A DNA stretch of 46,089 bases from Gluconacetobacter entanii (lineage in GTDB: Bacteria; Pseudomonadota; Alphaproteobacteria; Acetobacterales; Acetobacteraceae): positions 1 to 46,089 of the forward strand of contig NZ_NKUF01000025.1 in assembly GCF_003206495.1 (NCBI RefSeq), given 5' to 3'. Of this stretch, positions 1 to 8,076 are shown in pieces. Numbering within the stretch: position 1 is the first letter of the stretch; each line of letters opens with the position of its first letter. The position numbers and the translations under genes are program-made. Under the pieces are notes generated by a model. That model did not search any database. It was not told the DNA's origin and was given only the letters and a program-made list of their open reading frames with translations.

Positions 1-41
1 CCTTCCATCAGGCGGTCCAGGAGGTCTTTATCAATGCTCAT
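1..41 (-). CDS. IS256-family transposase, N-terminal fragment
   Basis: Only the first 13 codons are in the window, encoding MSIDKDLLDRLME. This start resembles the N-termini of mutator-type (IS256) DDE transposases of alphaproteobacteria, as far as I recall them. A GAGGAG ribosome binding site lies about 8 bases upstream of the ATG. The catalytic DDE domain is outside the window, so the family call rests on the short N-terminus plus the flanking terminal repeat. Confidence 0.6.
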   Translation of the reverse strand, partial: MSIDKDLLDRLME

Positions 42-99
42 GCGGGGGCTCCTCTTCGAGCAATTTATCACCACACCGCACAAAATTCAGGATAGTCCC
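1..99 (-). mobile_element. 5' end of an IS256-family insertion sequence (partial)
   Basis: Read on the minus strand, the sequence from about 99 begins GGGACTATCCTGAATTTTG, which resembles the terminal repeats of IS256-family elements, and leads after about 58 bases into a transposase start codon at 41. The rest of the element lies outside the window. The boundary at about 99/100 is inferred: to its right, the reading frame of a phosphoethanolamine-transferase-like gene begins in mid-protein, as expected for an insertion. The second terminal repeat and the target duplication cannot be seen. Confidence 0.7.
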
Positions 100-1210
100 G
101 CTGGAGGATTTCTACGACCATTCCTATCCGTGGAACCTGGTTGCGGGCTACCTTGCCGGGCGGCATGAAACCCGGCGCGTGACCGACATGGCGCGGCGGA
201 TGAACCATCAACCGGTGCGCTTCACCACCCCGCCCGACCGCAATCCCCCGCATGTCGTCGTGCTGGTGATTGGCGAAAGCGCGCGGCGCGACCACCTGCA
301 CATGTATGGCTACCACGTGCCCGACACCCCGGAGATGGAGCGCGAGGACGGGCTCCTGCGCTTTGGCGACATGGTGACGCCATTCGATTACACGGTGGGC
401 GCGGTGCCGGTCATCCTGTCGCAGTTCGACCGCGTGCTGGCGTCACGCATCACGCAGCACGACCTGATTTCCCTGTTCAACGCCGCCGGGTATGACACGT
501 GGTGGATCAGCAACCATCCCCGCCTTGGCCCGTATGACAGCGTGATCGGCGCCTATTCCGAACAGGCGCGCCACGTCGTCTATACCACCGTGCATGGCGG
601 GATGATGAGCCGTCCGAAACTGGACGAAGCCCTGCTGCCCGAGGTCGCGCATGCCCTGCAGGGTGCGCACGGCAACACCTTCATCGTCGTGCATGTGTTC
701 GGCAGCCATGAATTCGTGGCCGACCGCTTCCCCCGCGCCTATGCCCGCTTCGGGTCGGATTATGACAACAGCATCGCCTATACCGACCATGTGCTGGCGC
801 AGGTTACCGACATGCTGCGTGCGCTGCCGGGGGACAACATGCTGTTCCACGTCGCCGACCACGGGGTCCGCGTCAGCGAATGCACCGCCGGGCATACGCA
901 GCATGGCGACCTGAAGCAGTCCTATGCCGTGCCGTTCCTGATGTGGCTCTCCCCCTCATGGATCGCCCATCACCAGGCGCAGTACGACACCGTGCGCACG
1001 CACCTCGACGCGCCGCTGATGACATGGAACCTGCCCGACAGCATCGCCGATGCCGCGGGGCTTCACCTTGCCGATGGGGACGCCACGAAATCCGTGTTCT
1101 CCCCCCTGCTCGCCCGACCGCACCGCGTGGTCCATGGCGACGGGGACAACATCAATGTGGATTATGACCACAGCCATAACACGGCCGAATGCCATATCAT
1201 GCCGGACTGA
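100..1210 (+). pseudogene. Phosphoethanolamine transferase-like protein, 5' part removed by the IS
   Basis: The open frame continues upstream of the first usable start (GTG 179) to the IS boundary, coding LEDFYDHSYPWNLVAGY with no start codon, so the N-terminus is lost. What remains is about 370 residues against roughly 540 for EptA-type enzymes. The missing part would hold the membrane helices. The remaining periplasmic sulfatase-fold domain has VLVIGESARRDHLHMYGY, a metal-site region, a TVGAVP segment where the catalytic Thr lies, a YDNSIAYTDHVL segment and VADHG near the C-terminus, all typical of the family. Such enzymes add phosphoethanolamine to lipid A or other envelope glycans. Translation from 179 would give a soluble, unexported domain, so the gene is probably inactive. 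Confidence 0.75.
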
Positions 1211-1219
1211 CCCGCGATG

Positions 1220-1400
1220 TACCGGGGGCTTTGCCCCCGCACCCCCACCAAAGGGCATTGCCCTTTGGAAACCATGACTTTTACACGAATCAGGGTGCAG
1301 GGATCGCGATCCTTGCCGGGTCCGGAGCAAGCCGCCCGGGTGTCGCGTGCGCCGACGGCCTCAGGGGCGTTGCTCCGAACCCCTGAAACCATGACTTCTG
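1220..1400 (+). repeat. Family A structured repeat, copy A1
   Basis: The element contains three hairpins in order: GGGGGC-TTT-GCCCCC at 1224-1238, arms CCAAAGGGC and GCCCTTTGG at 1248-1268, and a palindrome around GGGATCGCGATCC near 1310. A second GGGGCGTTGCTCC hairpin starts a partial further copy near 1363. It lies just after the stop codon of the EptA-like gene and before the convergent gene ending at 1412. Other copies are at 4265, 6080, 14531, 20697 and 45342. Confidence 0.85.
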
Positions 1401-1411
1401 GATGTCTGGCA

Positions 1412-1825
1412 TCAGTGCTGCTGCGCCGCCTCGGGATGGTGGCGCACATAGGCGTCATAGCGACGCTGGTCCACGCAGAAGGCGAGGTTCTTGTACAACT
1501 GGATATGGCGCTGCGCAGTGACCTGCTGCTGGCAGGTGACCCTGTCGGCGTCCTTGTATTCGTCCCACACACCGCGCAGGACGGCGGCCTTCTCCTTTTC
1601 GGCGGAGACGCAGGCATATTTCACCTCGTCACCGAACTCGTTGGTGCAGTCGGCGTCGATGTCATATTCGGGGAAGGCCGGGCTTGCGGCCGGCAGGTGG
1701 ACCGCAGGGTCGATATACAGGGAATCCAGCATCGCCTCCGACACCGCATGGGCGGGCGATACCCCCGCAACCAGCGTGGCGGCCACAACCGAAAGCACCG
1801 CCACAACGCCACCTGTCTTCTTCAT
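1412..1825 (-). CDS. Small secreted protein, function unknown
   Basis: The 137-residue product starts with a clear Sec signal peptide, MKKTGGVVAVLSVVAATLVAG, ending in a PAHA cleavage site. I chose the ATG at 1825 because it puts the signal at the N-terminus and has AAGGA upstream; a longer frame to 1945 would bury it. The mature part has four cysteines (CTNEF, KYACV, VTCQQ, AFCVD) that could form two disulfides. It has no recognisable domain. Convergent with the broken transferase gene, with a family A repeat between them. Confidence 0.7.
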   Translation of the reverse strand: MKKTGGVVAVLSVVAATLVAGVSPAHAVSEAMLDSLYIDPAVHLPAASPAFPEYDIDADCTNEFGDEVKYACVSAEKEKAAVLRGVWDEYKDADRVTCQQQVTAQRHIQLYKNLAFCVDQRRYDAYVRHHPEAAQQH

Positions 1826-2139
1826 GTCCGCAATCCTTTTACGCACATCCGGCCTGCCACCGTGCAGGTCCGTCGTGGCGCGCACTGTGATGGAGTTGCA
1901 GGGAATTGAAAAGCCCAAAATCCACCGCCGCGCCCGTCGCCGCATGCCCGCCCGTGCCCGTCATGGCCGCGTCACGCGGGCGTGACGCCGGGGTGGTGGC
2001 GATAATCCCCCCACACGCACAGGTTGCTGCTGGACAGGGGCGCGCAATGCCGCAATGATGATGCCCCATCACCCCCGACAGGTCATGGCCGCGCCCCCGG
2101 ACCATCGGCCTGCATGCCGCCTGTAGAGGGATCGACCGC
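1826..2139. other. Intergenic region without a gene
   Basis: This 314-base gap lies between two divergent genes and must hold both promoters. I see no convincing sigma-70 pair, hairpin or small gene in it. An AGAGGG ribosome binding site for the following dehydrogenase gene lies at its right end. Confidence 0.6.
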
Positions 2140-3153
2140 ATGACCGCCCCCACGCCCCCATCCCCCACGCCATCGCGCACGCCCCGGCCCATCCGCATCG
2201 CGATCATCGGCACTGGCACCATCGCCAACACGCAGCATGTGCCGGTCATCCGCGCGCACCGGGGATTTACGCTGGTCGCGGGCGTCAATCCCGTGCCGGT
2301 GACATGGTGGGCGGCCGCGACGGAGGGGACGAAGATGTTTTCGTCGATGTCCACCCTGATCCAGTCGGGGCTGGAGGTCGATGCGGTCGCGATCTGCACG
2401 CCGCCTGCCACCCATTACGCGCTGGCGGCGCAGGCGCTGGCGGCGGGGTGGCATGTGCTGCTGGAAAAACCGCCCACGCCCATCCTGTCGCAGGCGATGG
2501 ACCTGCACCGCCTGGCGCGCAACGCACGGCGCACGCTGATGACGTCGTGGCACGCGGCATGCGCCCCGGCCATCGCCCCGGTGCGGCAGATCCTGTCGGC
2601 CAACGGCATGCGCGCAATGCGCATCACATGGCGCGAAAGCGTGCAGAAATGGCACCCCGGCGCCAACTGGTTCTGGAAACCCGGCGGGCATGGCGTGTTC
2701 GACGCGGGCATCAACGCCCTGTCGATCGCCTGCGCGGTGATGGAGGAACCGCTGTTCGTGCGCGACGCGCTCATTGACATCCCCGCAGGGGCCGCCACCC
2801 CCTGTACCGCGCAGGTACAGTGGACCACGCCCACCCTGTCATCGGGGCTGGAGGGGGTATTCGACTGGACCCATCGCGGGACGGAGGTCTGGGACATCGC
2901 ATGGACGCTGTACAATGGCCGCAGGCTGGTCCTGTCCCATGGCGGCGGGGGGCTGTCGCTGGACGGGGTGGGCATCACCCTGCATGGCACGCATGAATAT
3001 GAATGTGTCTACAGCCGGTTTGAAACGCTGGTCCATGCCGGCGCGTGCGAGATCGAATACCGTCCCGTCGCCTTGGTGGAGGACATCCTGTCCACCGGGC
3101 AGCGCCGTCCCGCCGACATGGCGGTCAAGATCCCGCCCGATCCCACCCCCTGA
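2140..3153 (+). CDS. Gfo/Idh/MocA oxidoreductase, probable D-galactose/L-arabinose 1-dehydrogenase
   Basis: The 337-residue protein has an N-terminal Rossmann fold starting at about residue 18 (IRIAIIGTGTIANTQHVPV) and the family's EKPP motif near residue 110, which carries the catalytic Lys. The central segment WHPGANWFWKPGGHGVFDAG, with a following INALSI, is characteristic of sugar 1-dehydrogenases of the D-galactose/L-arabinose type, which oxidise the aldose to the lactone with NAD(P)+. A Pro/Thr-rich stretch precedes the Rossmann fold. Start ATG 2140 has AGAGGG upstream. No sugar-pathway neighbours are adjacent, so the substrate is inferred from family resemblance only. Confidence 0.75.
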   Translation: MTAPTPPSPTPSRTPRPIRIAIIGTGTIANTQHVPVIRAHRGFTLVAGVNPVPVTWWAAATEGTKMFSSMSTLIQSGLEVDAVAICTPPATHYALAAQALAAGWHVLLEKPPTPILSQAMDLHRLARNARRTLMTSWHAACAPAIAPVRQILSANGMRAMRITWRESVQKWHPGANWFWKPGGHGVFDAGINALSIACAVMEEPLFVRDALIDIPAGAATPCTAQVQWTTPTLSSGLEGVFDWTHRGTEVWDIAWTLYNGRRLVLSHGGGGLSLDGVGITLHGTHEYECVYSRFETLVHAGACEIEYRPVALVEDILSTGQRRPADMAVKIPPDPTP

Positions 3154-3285
3154 ACCCATACCCTGAAACGCAGCCATAACACCGCGCGATGGAGGCCCTG
3201 CATCACGGGGGATGCCATGCGGGGTGATTGTGGTCTATAACCCCGTGCGTGCGATACCCAACAGGCAGGACGGGCGGCAATTCAG

Positions 3286-3801
3286 GTGACATGGGTGACA
3301 TGGGGCGAGTATCAGGCGCTCGTCCAGCTTTCGGCCGGGATGAACATGGCGATCCTGAGCTTCGTGGACATCAGCCTTCCGGCCATAAAGGAACGCCGCC
3401 GCGTCTTTGAAAAGGCCCAGCAGGAGCTGGAGCGCCACAAGAAGACCACGCGCCACAACGACCCCGACGCGCAGGACGCCCACAACCGCAGCATCAGCGA
3501 GATGGACCAGAAGATGTACCTGCTGTGGAAGGAGGCCGCCGCCTTCAGCAGCGAGGAGGACTCGCTCCTCAAATCCACCGGTGTCATGGGCGTGACGGGA
3601 TCGGTCGTCAGCCTCGTGCTGCTGTGGTATTCGGCGCAGCATTACAACGACCCGATCTCCCTTCTGGGCAAGATCCTGATCGGGCTGTCGTTCGGTTCCC
3701 TGCTGGGCGCGTTCATCATCAATTTCATGACCGCGTCGCAGGCCGGGATGCTGACGCGCAAATGCAACGACATCCGCAGCGAAATGCACGACCTGCTGTA
3801 A
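3286..3801 (+). CDS. Membrane protein with two C-terminal helices, unknown
   Basis: The 171-residue product has a charged, helical central part (residues about 30-95, rich in Glu, Lys, Arg and Gln, possibly coiled coil) followed by two hydrophobic segments at about 97-117 and 127-150, so it is probably an inner-membrane protein with a large N-terminal cytoplasmic part. No family was recognised. The start is uncertain: GTG 3286 opens the frame, but ATG 3340 (MNMAILSF) is also possible. Gene order suggests it stands alone or with the next gene. Confidence 0.6.
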   Translation: MTWVTWGEYQALVQLSAGMNMAILSFVDISLPAIKERRRVFEKAQQELERHKKTTRHNDPDAQDAHNRSISEMDQKMYLLWKEAAAFSSEEDSLLKSTGVMGVTGSVVSLVLLWYSAQHYNDPISLLGKILIGLSFGSLLGAFIINFMTASQAGMLTRKCNDIRSEMHDLL

Positions 3802-3926
3802 AAGCGCGCGCGGCATGCATCCCCATGGCTTAGCCCCCGCGCCGTGGACGTGGTATCGCCATGTCCGCCGCGTGGCGCGCACCGCCGCCACCCGATCACA
3901 CCACCGCCACAAAAGGGCATACGCAC

Positions 3927-4250
3927 ATGAACGCAACCGAAATCCGCACCCGTTTCAACGCGGCGCTGGACAACATCCTGTCCGATGACGAAGTCCCCGC
4001 CGATGCCCGCACCCTGCCGCAGGCCCTGTCGCAGGCGCTGATCGAGTACCGCCTGTCGGCCGCAAAGCCGGGGCAGGACCTGACGCCCGCCGACATCACC
4101 GTGTCCGACATCAAGGAGATCGACCGCCTGAAGGCCGGCGACGACGCCACCGCCGCGACCCTGCGCAAGATTACCGAAGGTGCGGACGACCGCGCCCTGC
4201 GCCTCGCTTTCCTGTACTACTGCCAGGCCATCACGCGTATGGCTGCCTGA
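3927..4250 (+). CDS. Hypothetical 107-residue soluble protein
   Basis: The product begins MNATEIRTRFNAALDNILSD. It is acidic, probably mostly helical, and has no signal peptide or membrane segment. ATG 3927 was chosen over an upstream in-frame ATG at 3861 because AAAAGGG sits about 12 bases upstream of it and the extra N-terminal residues are low-complexity. The coding composition matches the neighbours. No family was recognised. Followed by three tandem family A repeats. Confidence 0.6.
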   Translation: MNATEIRTRFNAALDNILSDDEVPADARTLPQALSQALIEYRLSAAKPGQDLTPADITVSDIKEIDRLKAGDDATAATLRKITEGADDRALRLAFLYYCQAITRMAA

Positions 4251-4264
4251 TCCCTGACATGTGA

Positions 4265-4675
4265 CGCAGTCGGGGCATGGAACACCCGGGCGCCGCCCGG
4301 ACCCGGCAGGGATCGCGATCCCTGCACCCTGATCCGCTTAAAAGTCATGGTTTCCAAAGGGCAATGCCCTTTGGTGGGGGTTCGGGGGCAAAGCCCCTGA
4401 CGCAGTCGGCGCACGCGACACCCGGGCTCTGCCCGGACCCGGCAGGGATCGCGATCCCTGCACCCTGATCCGTCTAAAAGTCTTGGTTTCCAAAGGGCAA
4501 TGCCCTTTGGTGGGGGTTCGGGGGCAAAGCCCCTGACGCAGTCGGCGCACGCGACACCCGGGCGGCTTGCTCCGGACCCGGCAGGGATCGCGATCCCTGC
4601 ACCCTGATCCGTTTAAAAGTCATGGTTTCCAAAGGGTAATACCCTTTGGTGGGGGTTCGGGGGCAAAGCCCCTGA
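4265..4675 (-). repeat. Three tandem family A repeats, 136-bp period
   Basis: Three head-to-tail copies start at 4265, 4401 and 4537, each beginning CGCAGTCGG and ending with a GGGGCAAAGCCCC hairpin. They are in the opposite orientation to A1. The Watson-Crick arms are intact in all three. In the third copy (hairpin 4629-4649) an internal C-G pair has become T-A: arms CCAAAGGGT and ACCCTTTGG. The region 4251-4854 holds no gene. Confidence 0.9.
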
Positions 4676-4854
4676 GGCTCCCTCCCCATCAGAAACAGAT
4701 GCTACGGCCAGCAGAATATCACCGTGTCGCCGCGTGCCGCCTCCACTATGGGCGTTTTCCCCATGCCGCGCCACCGCGCCTTGCACGGGTGCGGGGGTTG
4801 GTCCTTAATATCGGGCATCCATGGGGGGCAGGACGGCCTGCCGGATGACGGGAC

Positions 4855-5385
4855 ATGGGGCGGATGAAGGATATTGGGTGCATGCTGCGGCTATCGCGTA
4901 AATTTTCGGGACCACTGCTGGGGCTTGCCATTGTGGCGGGGATTTCCACCGTGGCGCAGGCGCAGCAGGCACAGACCCGGTTCGGCGCCATCGCCGTCAG
5001 CAACGACAAAATCACATGGCGCGGCCATACCCTCCATCCCGTCCTTGCGGGCAACAGTGGCCTGATGCTGTCGCAGCCCATCCCGATGGGCAACAGCGAC
5101 ATCGTGCTGGTACAGAGCATCGGTGGCTCCCTGTGTCCAGCGACAGTGGCCATCGTGCAGGTGGGCCAGAAAAAGGAACACCACACCAATTTCTTTGGCA
5201 CCTGTTCGGACCTTGTCCAGACGAAGGTCGTGGGCGACACGCTGGAGATTCGCATGCCCTCCATGCACCAGAAGGGCGTGCAACGCACCTATACCTATCA
5301 CGAGGGGCAGGTCAGCAAGGACGGCGTGCTGCTGAATTCCTCATGCGCCAAAGGCGTTTGCGAGAATTACTTTGGCGATGAGTAA
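4855..5385 (+). CDS. Secreted hypothetical protein
   Basis: The 176-residue product has a signal peptide (LRLSRKFSGPLLGLAIVAG, then VAQA cleavage site) and a mature domain of about 135 residues rich in beta-type sequence, with conserved-looking cysteines at SLCPA, GTCSD, SSCAK and GVCEN that could pair as two disulfides. Start choices are ATG 4855, 4864 or 4882; the last gives the most compact signal peptide. No family was recognised; it looks periplasmic. Preceded by the repeat array and followed by a lipoprotein gene about 100 bases on. Confidence 0.65.
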   Translation: MGRMKDIGCMLRLSRKFSGPLLGLAIVAGISTVAQAQQAQTRFGAIAVSNDKITWRGHTLHPVLAGNSGLMLSQPIPMGNSDIVLVQSIGGSLCPATVAIVQVGQKKEHHTNFFGTCSDLVQTKVVGDTLEIRMPSMHQKGVQRTYTYHEGQVSKDGVLLNSSCAKGVCENYFGDE

Positions 5386-5483
5386 GGTCGCCACCATGTT
5401 TGTAACATAAAGTCACAGGCCGTTACATAGCCACACATTGCCAGACATGCGACAAGGCCGGGTCATCATGAACGGAGAAGATC

Positions 5484-6074
5484 ATGAACAAGCTCGTGCC
5501 GCTGTTTGGCGGTATGGTGCTGCTGGCGGGATGTGCCGCCAGCCCCGATAGCGTCCGGCCCACCTATATTCCCGACACTGCCTATTCCAGCCTGAACTGC
5601 CAGCAGTTGGGCGAGGCGGAACTGAAGGAAGGCGACGTGCTGCAGACCCTGACGGACAAGCAGCACCGCGCCCGCAAGACCGACACATGGGGGGTCCTGA
5701 TGGTGGGACTGCCGCTGTCGGAAATGACCGGCAGCGACGTCAAGGGCCTGCTGGCCCGTGAAAAGGGCAAGATGGAGGCCCTGCACCGCGTCCAGATCGC
5801 CAAGGGATGCGCAGGCACCAGCGGCATGAACGACATGGGCCAGCCCGCCACGAACACCCCCACCGGCGGGACGGCGAATACCGGCGCCAACAGCTATATC
5901 GGCGGCACGGGCAGCAGCAGCACATATGGCAGCGGCGCCTATGACACCGGCATTTCCGCGCGCGACAACACGCCCGGCCTTGGCCCCAGCGGCATGATGA
6001 ACGACCCCGGCGGCATCGGCACCACCACAACCCCGGCCGCCGACCTGCCGGGTGCTGCGGACTTCCGCCACTGA
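5484..6074 (+). CDS. Putative lipoprotein with Gly/Thr/Ser-rich tail
   Basis: The 196-residue product has a lipoprotein signal MNKLVPLFGGMVLLAGC with lipobox LAGC, so it should be lipidated on Cys17. Residues about 36-115 form a helical, charged part (LNCQQLGEAELKEGD, later LAREKGKMEALHRVQIAKGC) resembling small outer-membrane-anchored lipoproteins of alphaproteobacteria. The last 80 residues are low-complexity Gly, Thr, Ser and Asn, probably disordered. A GGAGAAG site lies 5 bases upstream of the ATG. Function unknown. Followed directly by family A repeats. Confidence 0.7.
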   Translation: MNKLVPLFGGMVLLAGCAASPDSVRPTYIPDTAYSSLNCQQLGEAELKEGDVLQTLTDKQHRARKTDTWGVLMVGLPLSEMTGSDVKGLLAREKGKMEALHRVQIAKGCAGTSGMNDMGQPATNTPTGGTANTGANSYIGGTGSSSTYGSGAYDTGISARDNTPGLGPSGMMNDPGGIGTTTTPAADLPGAADFRH

Positions 6075-6079
6075 CCCTT

Positions 6080-6370
6080 TCGCAGGGGCGCTGCCCCTGC
6101 ACCCCGCCAAAGGGTATTACCCTTTGGAAACTAGAACTTTTAAAACGGATCAGGGTGCAGGGATCGTGATCCCTGCCGGGGCCGGAGCAAGCCACCCGGG
6201 TATTCCGTGTGCCGACCATTTCAGTGGCTTTGCCACCGAACCCCCACCAAAGGGCATTGCCCTTTGGAAACCATGACTTTGATAAACAGATTCAGGGTGC
6301 AGGGATCGCGATCCCTGCCGGGTCCGGGCGGCGCCCGGGTGTTTCACGCACCTGCGGCCTCGCCGCCCCT
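6080..6370 (+). repeat. Family A structured repeats, two copies
   Basis: Two copies in the A1 orientation directly follow the lipoprotein stop codon. The first has GCAGGGGCG-CTGCCCCTGC at 6082-6100 and arms CCAAAGGGT/ACCCTTTGG at 6107-6127. The second opens with GTGGC-TTT-GCCAC at 6224-6236, where the usual GGGGC/GCCCC stem has one pair exchanged on both sides. The palindrome in the first copy is GGGATCGTGATCCC and in the second GGGATCGCGATCCC. The gap 6075-6524 holds no gene. Confidence 0.9.
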
Positions 6371-6524
6371 ATACATTTCGTGACATTTTCGCCATCCCGT
6401 TGCGAAGCGTTCTCATTTATGGATAATGACGGGACACCATCCATCGGGGATGGGAACAGCGAGGGCGGGCCCTGGTGAAGATGTGTGATATTTCGGTATT
6501 TTTCCGCCCGGGGGCACACACCTG

Positions 6525-6956
6525 ATGCCGCGCATCACGGTGCGGCGGGTGCATGGATGGTCGGCCCTGATCGCGGCCCCGAGCCTGCTGTTTTTCGCGC
6601 TGACGGGCATTTTCCAGATCTTCGGGTTTCACGAATCCCATAACGGGTACGTTCCCGTCCCGATCATCGAAAAACTGGGCGAACTGCACAAGAAACAGGC
6701 CTTCCGCGCGAAACCGCCACGTCCCGGCCCCCCGCGCCCCGCAGGGGACAGCGGGCCGCCACGGCCACGGCCGCCCGAATCCACGCCCGTGCCGACATTG
6801 CTGCTGCGCTGGTTCTTCGCCCTTGTATCCGCCAGCCTCATCGTCTCCACCGTGCTGGGCGTGTGGATCGGCCTGACGCAGACGCGGCAGAAGAAACTGC
6901 ATTACGGCCTGCTGGCGGTGGGAACGCTGATCCCGGTCGTGCTGGCGATGCTGTAG
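6525..6956 (+). CDS. PepSY-associated membrane protein
   Basis: The 143-residue protein starts with an Arg-rich N-terminus and VHGWSALIAAPSLLFFALTG, which is typical of the first helix of PepSY-associated TM proteins, which often accompany iron uptake or ferric reduction systems. A second helix follows at about 90-112 (LLLRWFFALVSASLIVSTVL) and a third at the C-terminus (LLAVGTLIPVVLAML). Between helices 1 and 2 is a periplasmic loop with a proline-rich tract. It is shorter than full PepSY_TM proteins (about 350-500 residues) and resembles the small single-unit type. No iron-uptake gene is adjacent, so its role is open. Confidence 0.65.
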   Translation: MPRITVRRVHGWSALIAAPSLLFFALTGIFQIFGFHESHNGYVPVPIIEKLGELHKKQAFRAKPPRPGPPRPAGDSGPPRPRPPESTPVPTLLLRWFFALVSASLIVSTVLGVWIGLTQTRQKKLHYGLLAVGTLIPVVLAML

Positions 6957-6966
6957 CCGCCAACGC

Positions 6967-7254
6967 CTAGCGCCAGGGATAGCCGTCGGGGTCATCATCC
7001 GGATCGCTGGAAAGCAGGTCTTCTTCCCCTTCCGGATCCTCGCCGCCTTCATTGTCCCACGTTTCCACGTCCTCGTCGTCCTCATCCTCCTCCTCCCCGT
7101 CATGTTCGGGCAGTTTCAGCGGCGCGGGCACGTCATTTTCCTCCCCCGGGCCGGGGGCGGTGGGATCGTGGTCTTCCGGATGCGGGTCGGGCGGGGCCTC
7201 CGGCTGGATGCCAAGGCCGGGTCCGGGACGCGATGGCAGTGATGCTGGGCACAT
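6967..7254 (-). CDS. Highly acidic, proline-rich hypothetical protein
   Basis: The 95-residue product has an N-terminal Pro-rich part and a C-terminal half dominated by Glu and Asp, for example EEEDEDDEDVETWDNEGGED, ending DPDGYPWR. It is predicted to be disordered. ATG 7254 is preferred over the far upstream 7506 start because GAGG lies 8-9 bases before it and the longer frame overlaps the DUF3309 promoter region. It is convergent with the PepSY-associated gene, ending 10 bases from it. No family was recognised. Confidence 0.5.
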   Translation of the reverse strand: MCPASLPSRPGPGLGIQPEAPPDPHPEDHDPTAPGPGEENDVPAPLKLPEHDGEEEDEDDEDVETWDNEGGEDPEGEEDLLSSDPDDDPDGYPWR

Positions 7255-7394
7255 GAATGTTGTCCTCAACCTCTGTGCTGCCCCAAACCGGCGGGACGGG
7301 GCAAAGTTCCCGCACGCCCCCCGAGCGTGCGCATCATGGACCGGTCGGACAACATCCGCCCGTCCCCGCGATATGGCCGGGCGCGATATGGCAG

Positions 7395-7419
7395 GGAACT
7401 TCGCAACGGATGTGGGGTT
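7395..7419 (+). promoter_or_regulatory. Candidate EcfG (general stress sigma) promoter for DUF3309 gene
   Basis: GGAAC at 7395-7399, a 16-base spacer and GGTT at 7416-7419 fit the GGAAC-N16/17-CGTT pattern of the alphaproteobacterial general stress response, with one mismatch. It sits about 85 bases before the DUF3309 start codon. DUF3309 genes are commonly stress-induced; the assignment is an inference from the motif. Confidence 0.4.
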
Positions 7420-7505
7420 ATCGCCCCACGATGTCGCCACGCTGCCCCCGGCCATGACCCCGGTCACGATATTGTGGCGATGCCCCCTTCCCGAAGGTCC
7501 GAACA

Positions 7506-7658
7506 ATGAACAACATCCTTCTCGTCGTCATCGTCATCCTGCTGATCGGGGCCCTGCCGACATGGCCATACAGCGCGGGATGGGGCTATTACCACTCGGG
7601 TGCGCTGGGACTTGTGGTGCTTGTTCTGGTGGTGCTGATGATCATGGGACGAATATGA
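7506..7658 (+). CDS. DUF3309 family small membrane protein
   Basis: A 50-residue protein, MNNILLVVIVILLIGALPTW followed by a GWGY segment, with two hydrophobic helices (about 2-18 and 31-48) and the family's conserved LPTWPYS-GWGYYHSGALGL region. DUF3309 proteins are about 50 residues and widespread in alphaproteobacteria; their function is unknown but they are usually linked to stress responses. It is followed by a good terminator at 7697. Confidence 0.85.
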   Translation: MNNILLVVIVILLIGALPTWPYSAGWGYYHSGALGLVVLVLVVLMIMGRI

Positions 7659-7696
7659 CGCCACACGCGCGCCCGTAAGGCGCAGGGTGGATGACG

Positions 7697-7730
7697 ACAG
7701 GCGGCCGTGCCTTCCGTGCCGCCTGTTTTC
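7697..7730 (+). terminator. Rho-independent terminator after DUF3309 gene
   Basis: Arms ACAGGCGGC (7697-7705) and GCCGCCTGT (7718-7726) form a perfect 9-bp stem around a 12-base loop, followed by TTTTC. It lies 38 bases past the DUF3309 stop codon. Confidence 0.7.
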
Positions 7731-8076
7731 ATGTACGGCGCATGGCGGTGGACCCTGTCGCATGCCGCCTCCGCCGCTTCGTGGCGGGTGACGCCCCGCA
7801 ATGCCATGCGCGCCTGTACTGAACGGGACAATGCGCGACCGCGCGCGTCATGGGACCGGCACCATGGCGCGAAACCCCGCCCCCATACATGCCCGTCATG
7901 CCGCAGGGCACGCCGCATTGGCAGACCCGGAAATCTGCGGGGGGATTTTCTTTCCATGCGGGCATATTGAACCACATGACGTTCCGTTACGTCGTGCATG
8001 ATGCAATGCCGGATGCGAATCGGTTATGATCGCGCCATATCCCGCGCACGCCACAGCAGGAGGAACACGGCCCGTC
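7731..8076. other. Intergenic region without a recognised gene
   Basis: Open frames exist here on both strands, but they are short, overlap each other and show no family resemblance or ribosome binding sites. The stretch just before the phosphatase gene ends with AGGAGGA at 8058-8064. An alternative in-frame start for the phosphatase at 8026 lies inside this region. Confidence 0.5.

Noticed and set aside
4265-4675. Small coding genes inside the family A repeats
   Set aside because: Frames of 60-90 codons exist on both strands of all copies, follow the palindromes and have no ribosome binding sites; they are repeat artefacts.
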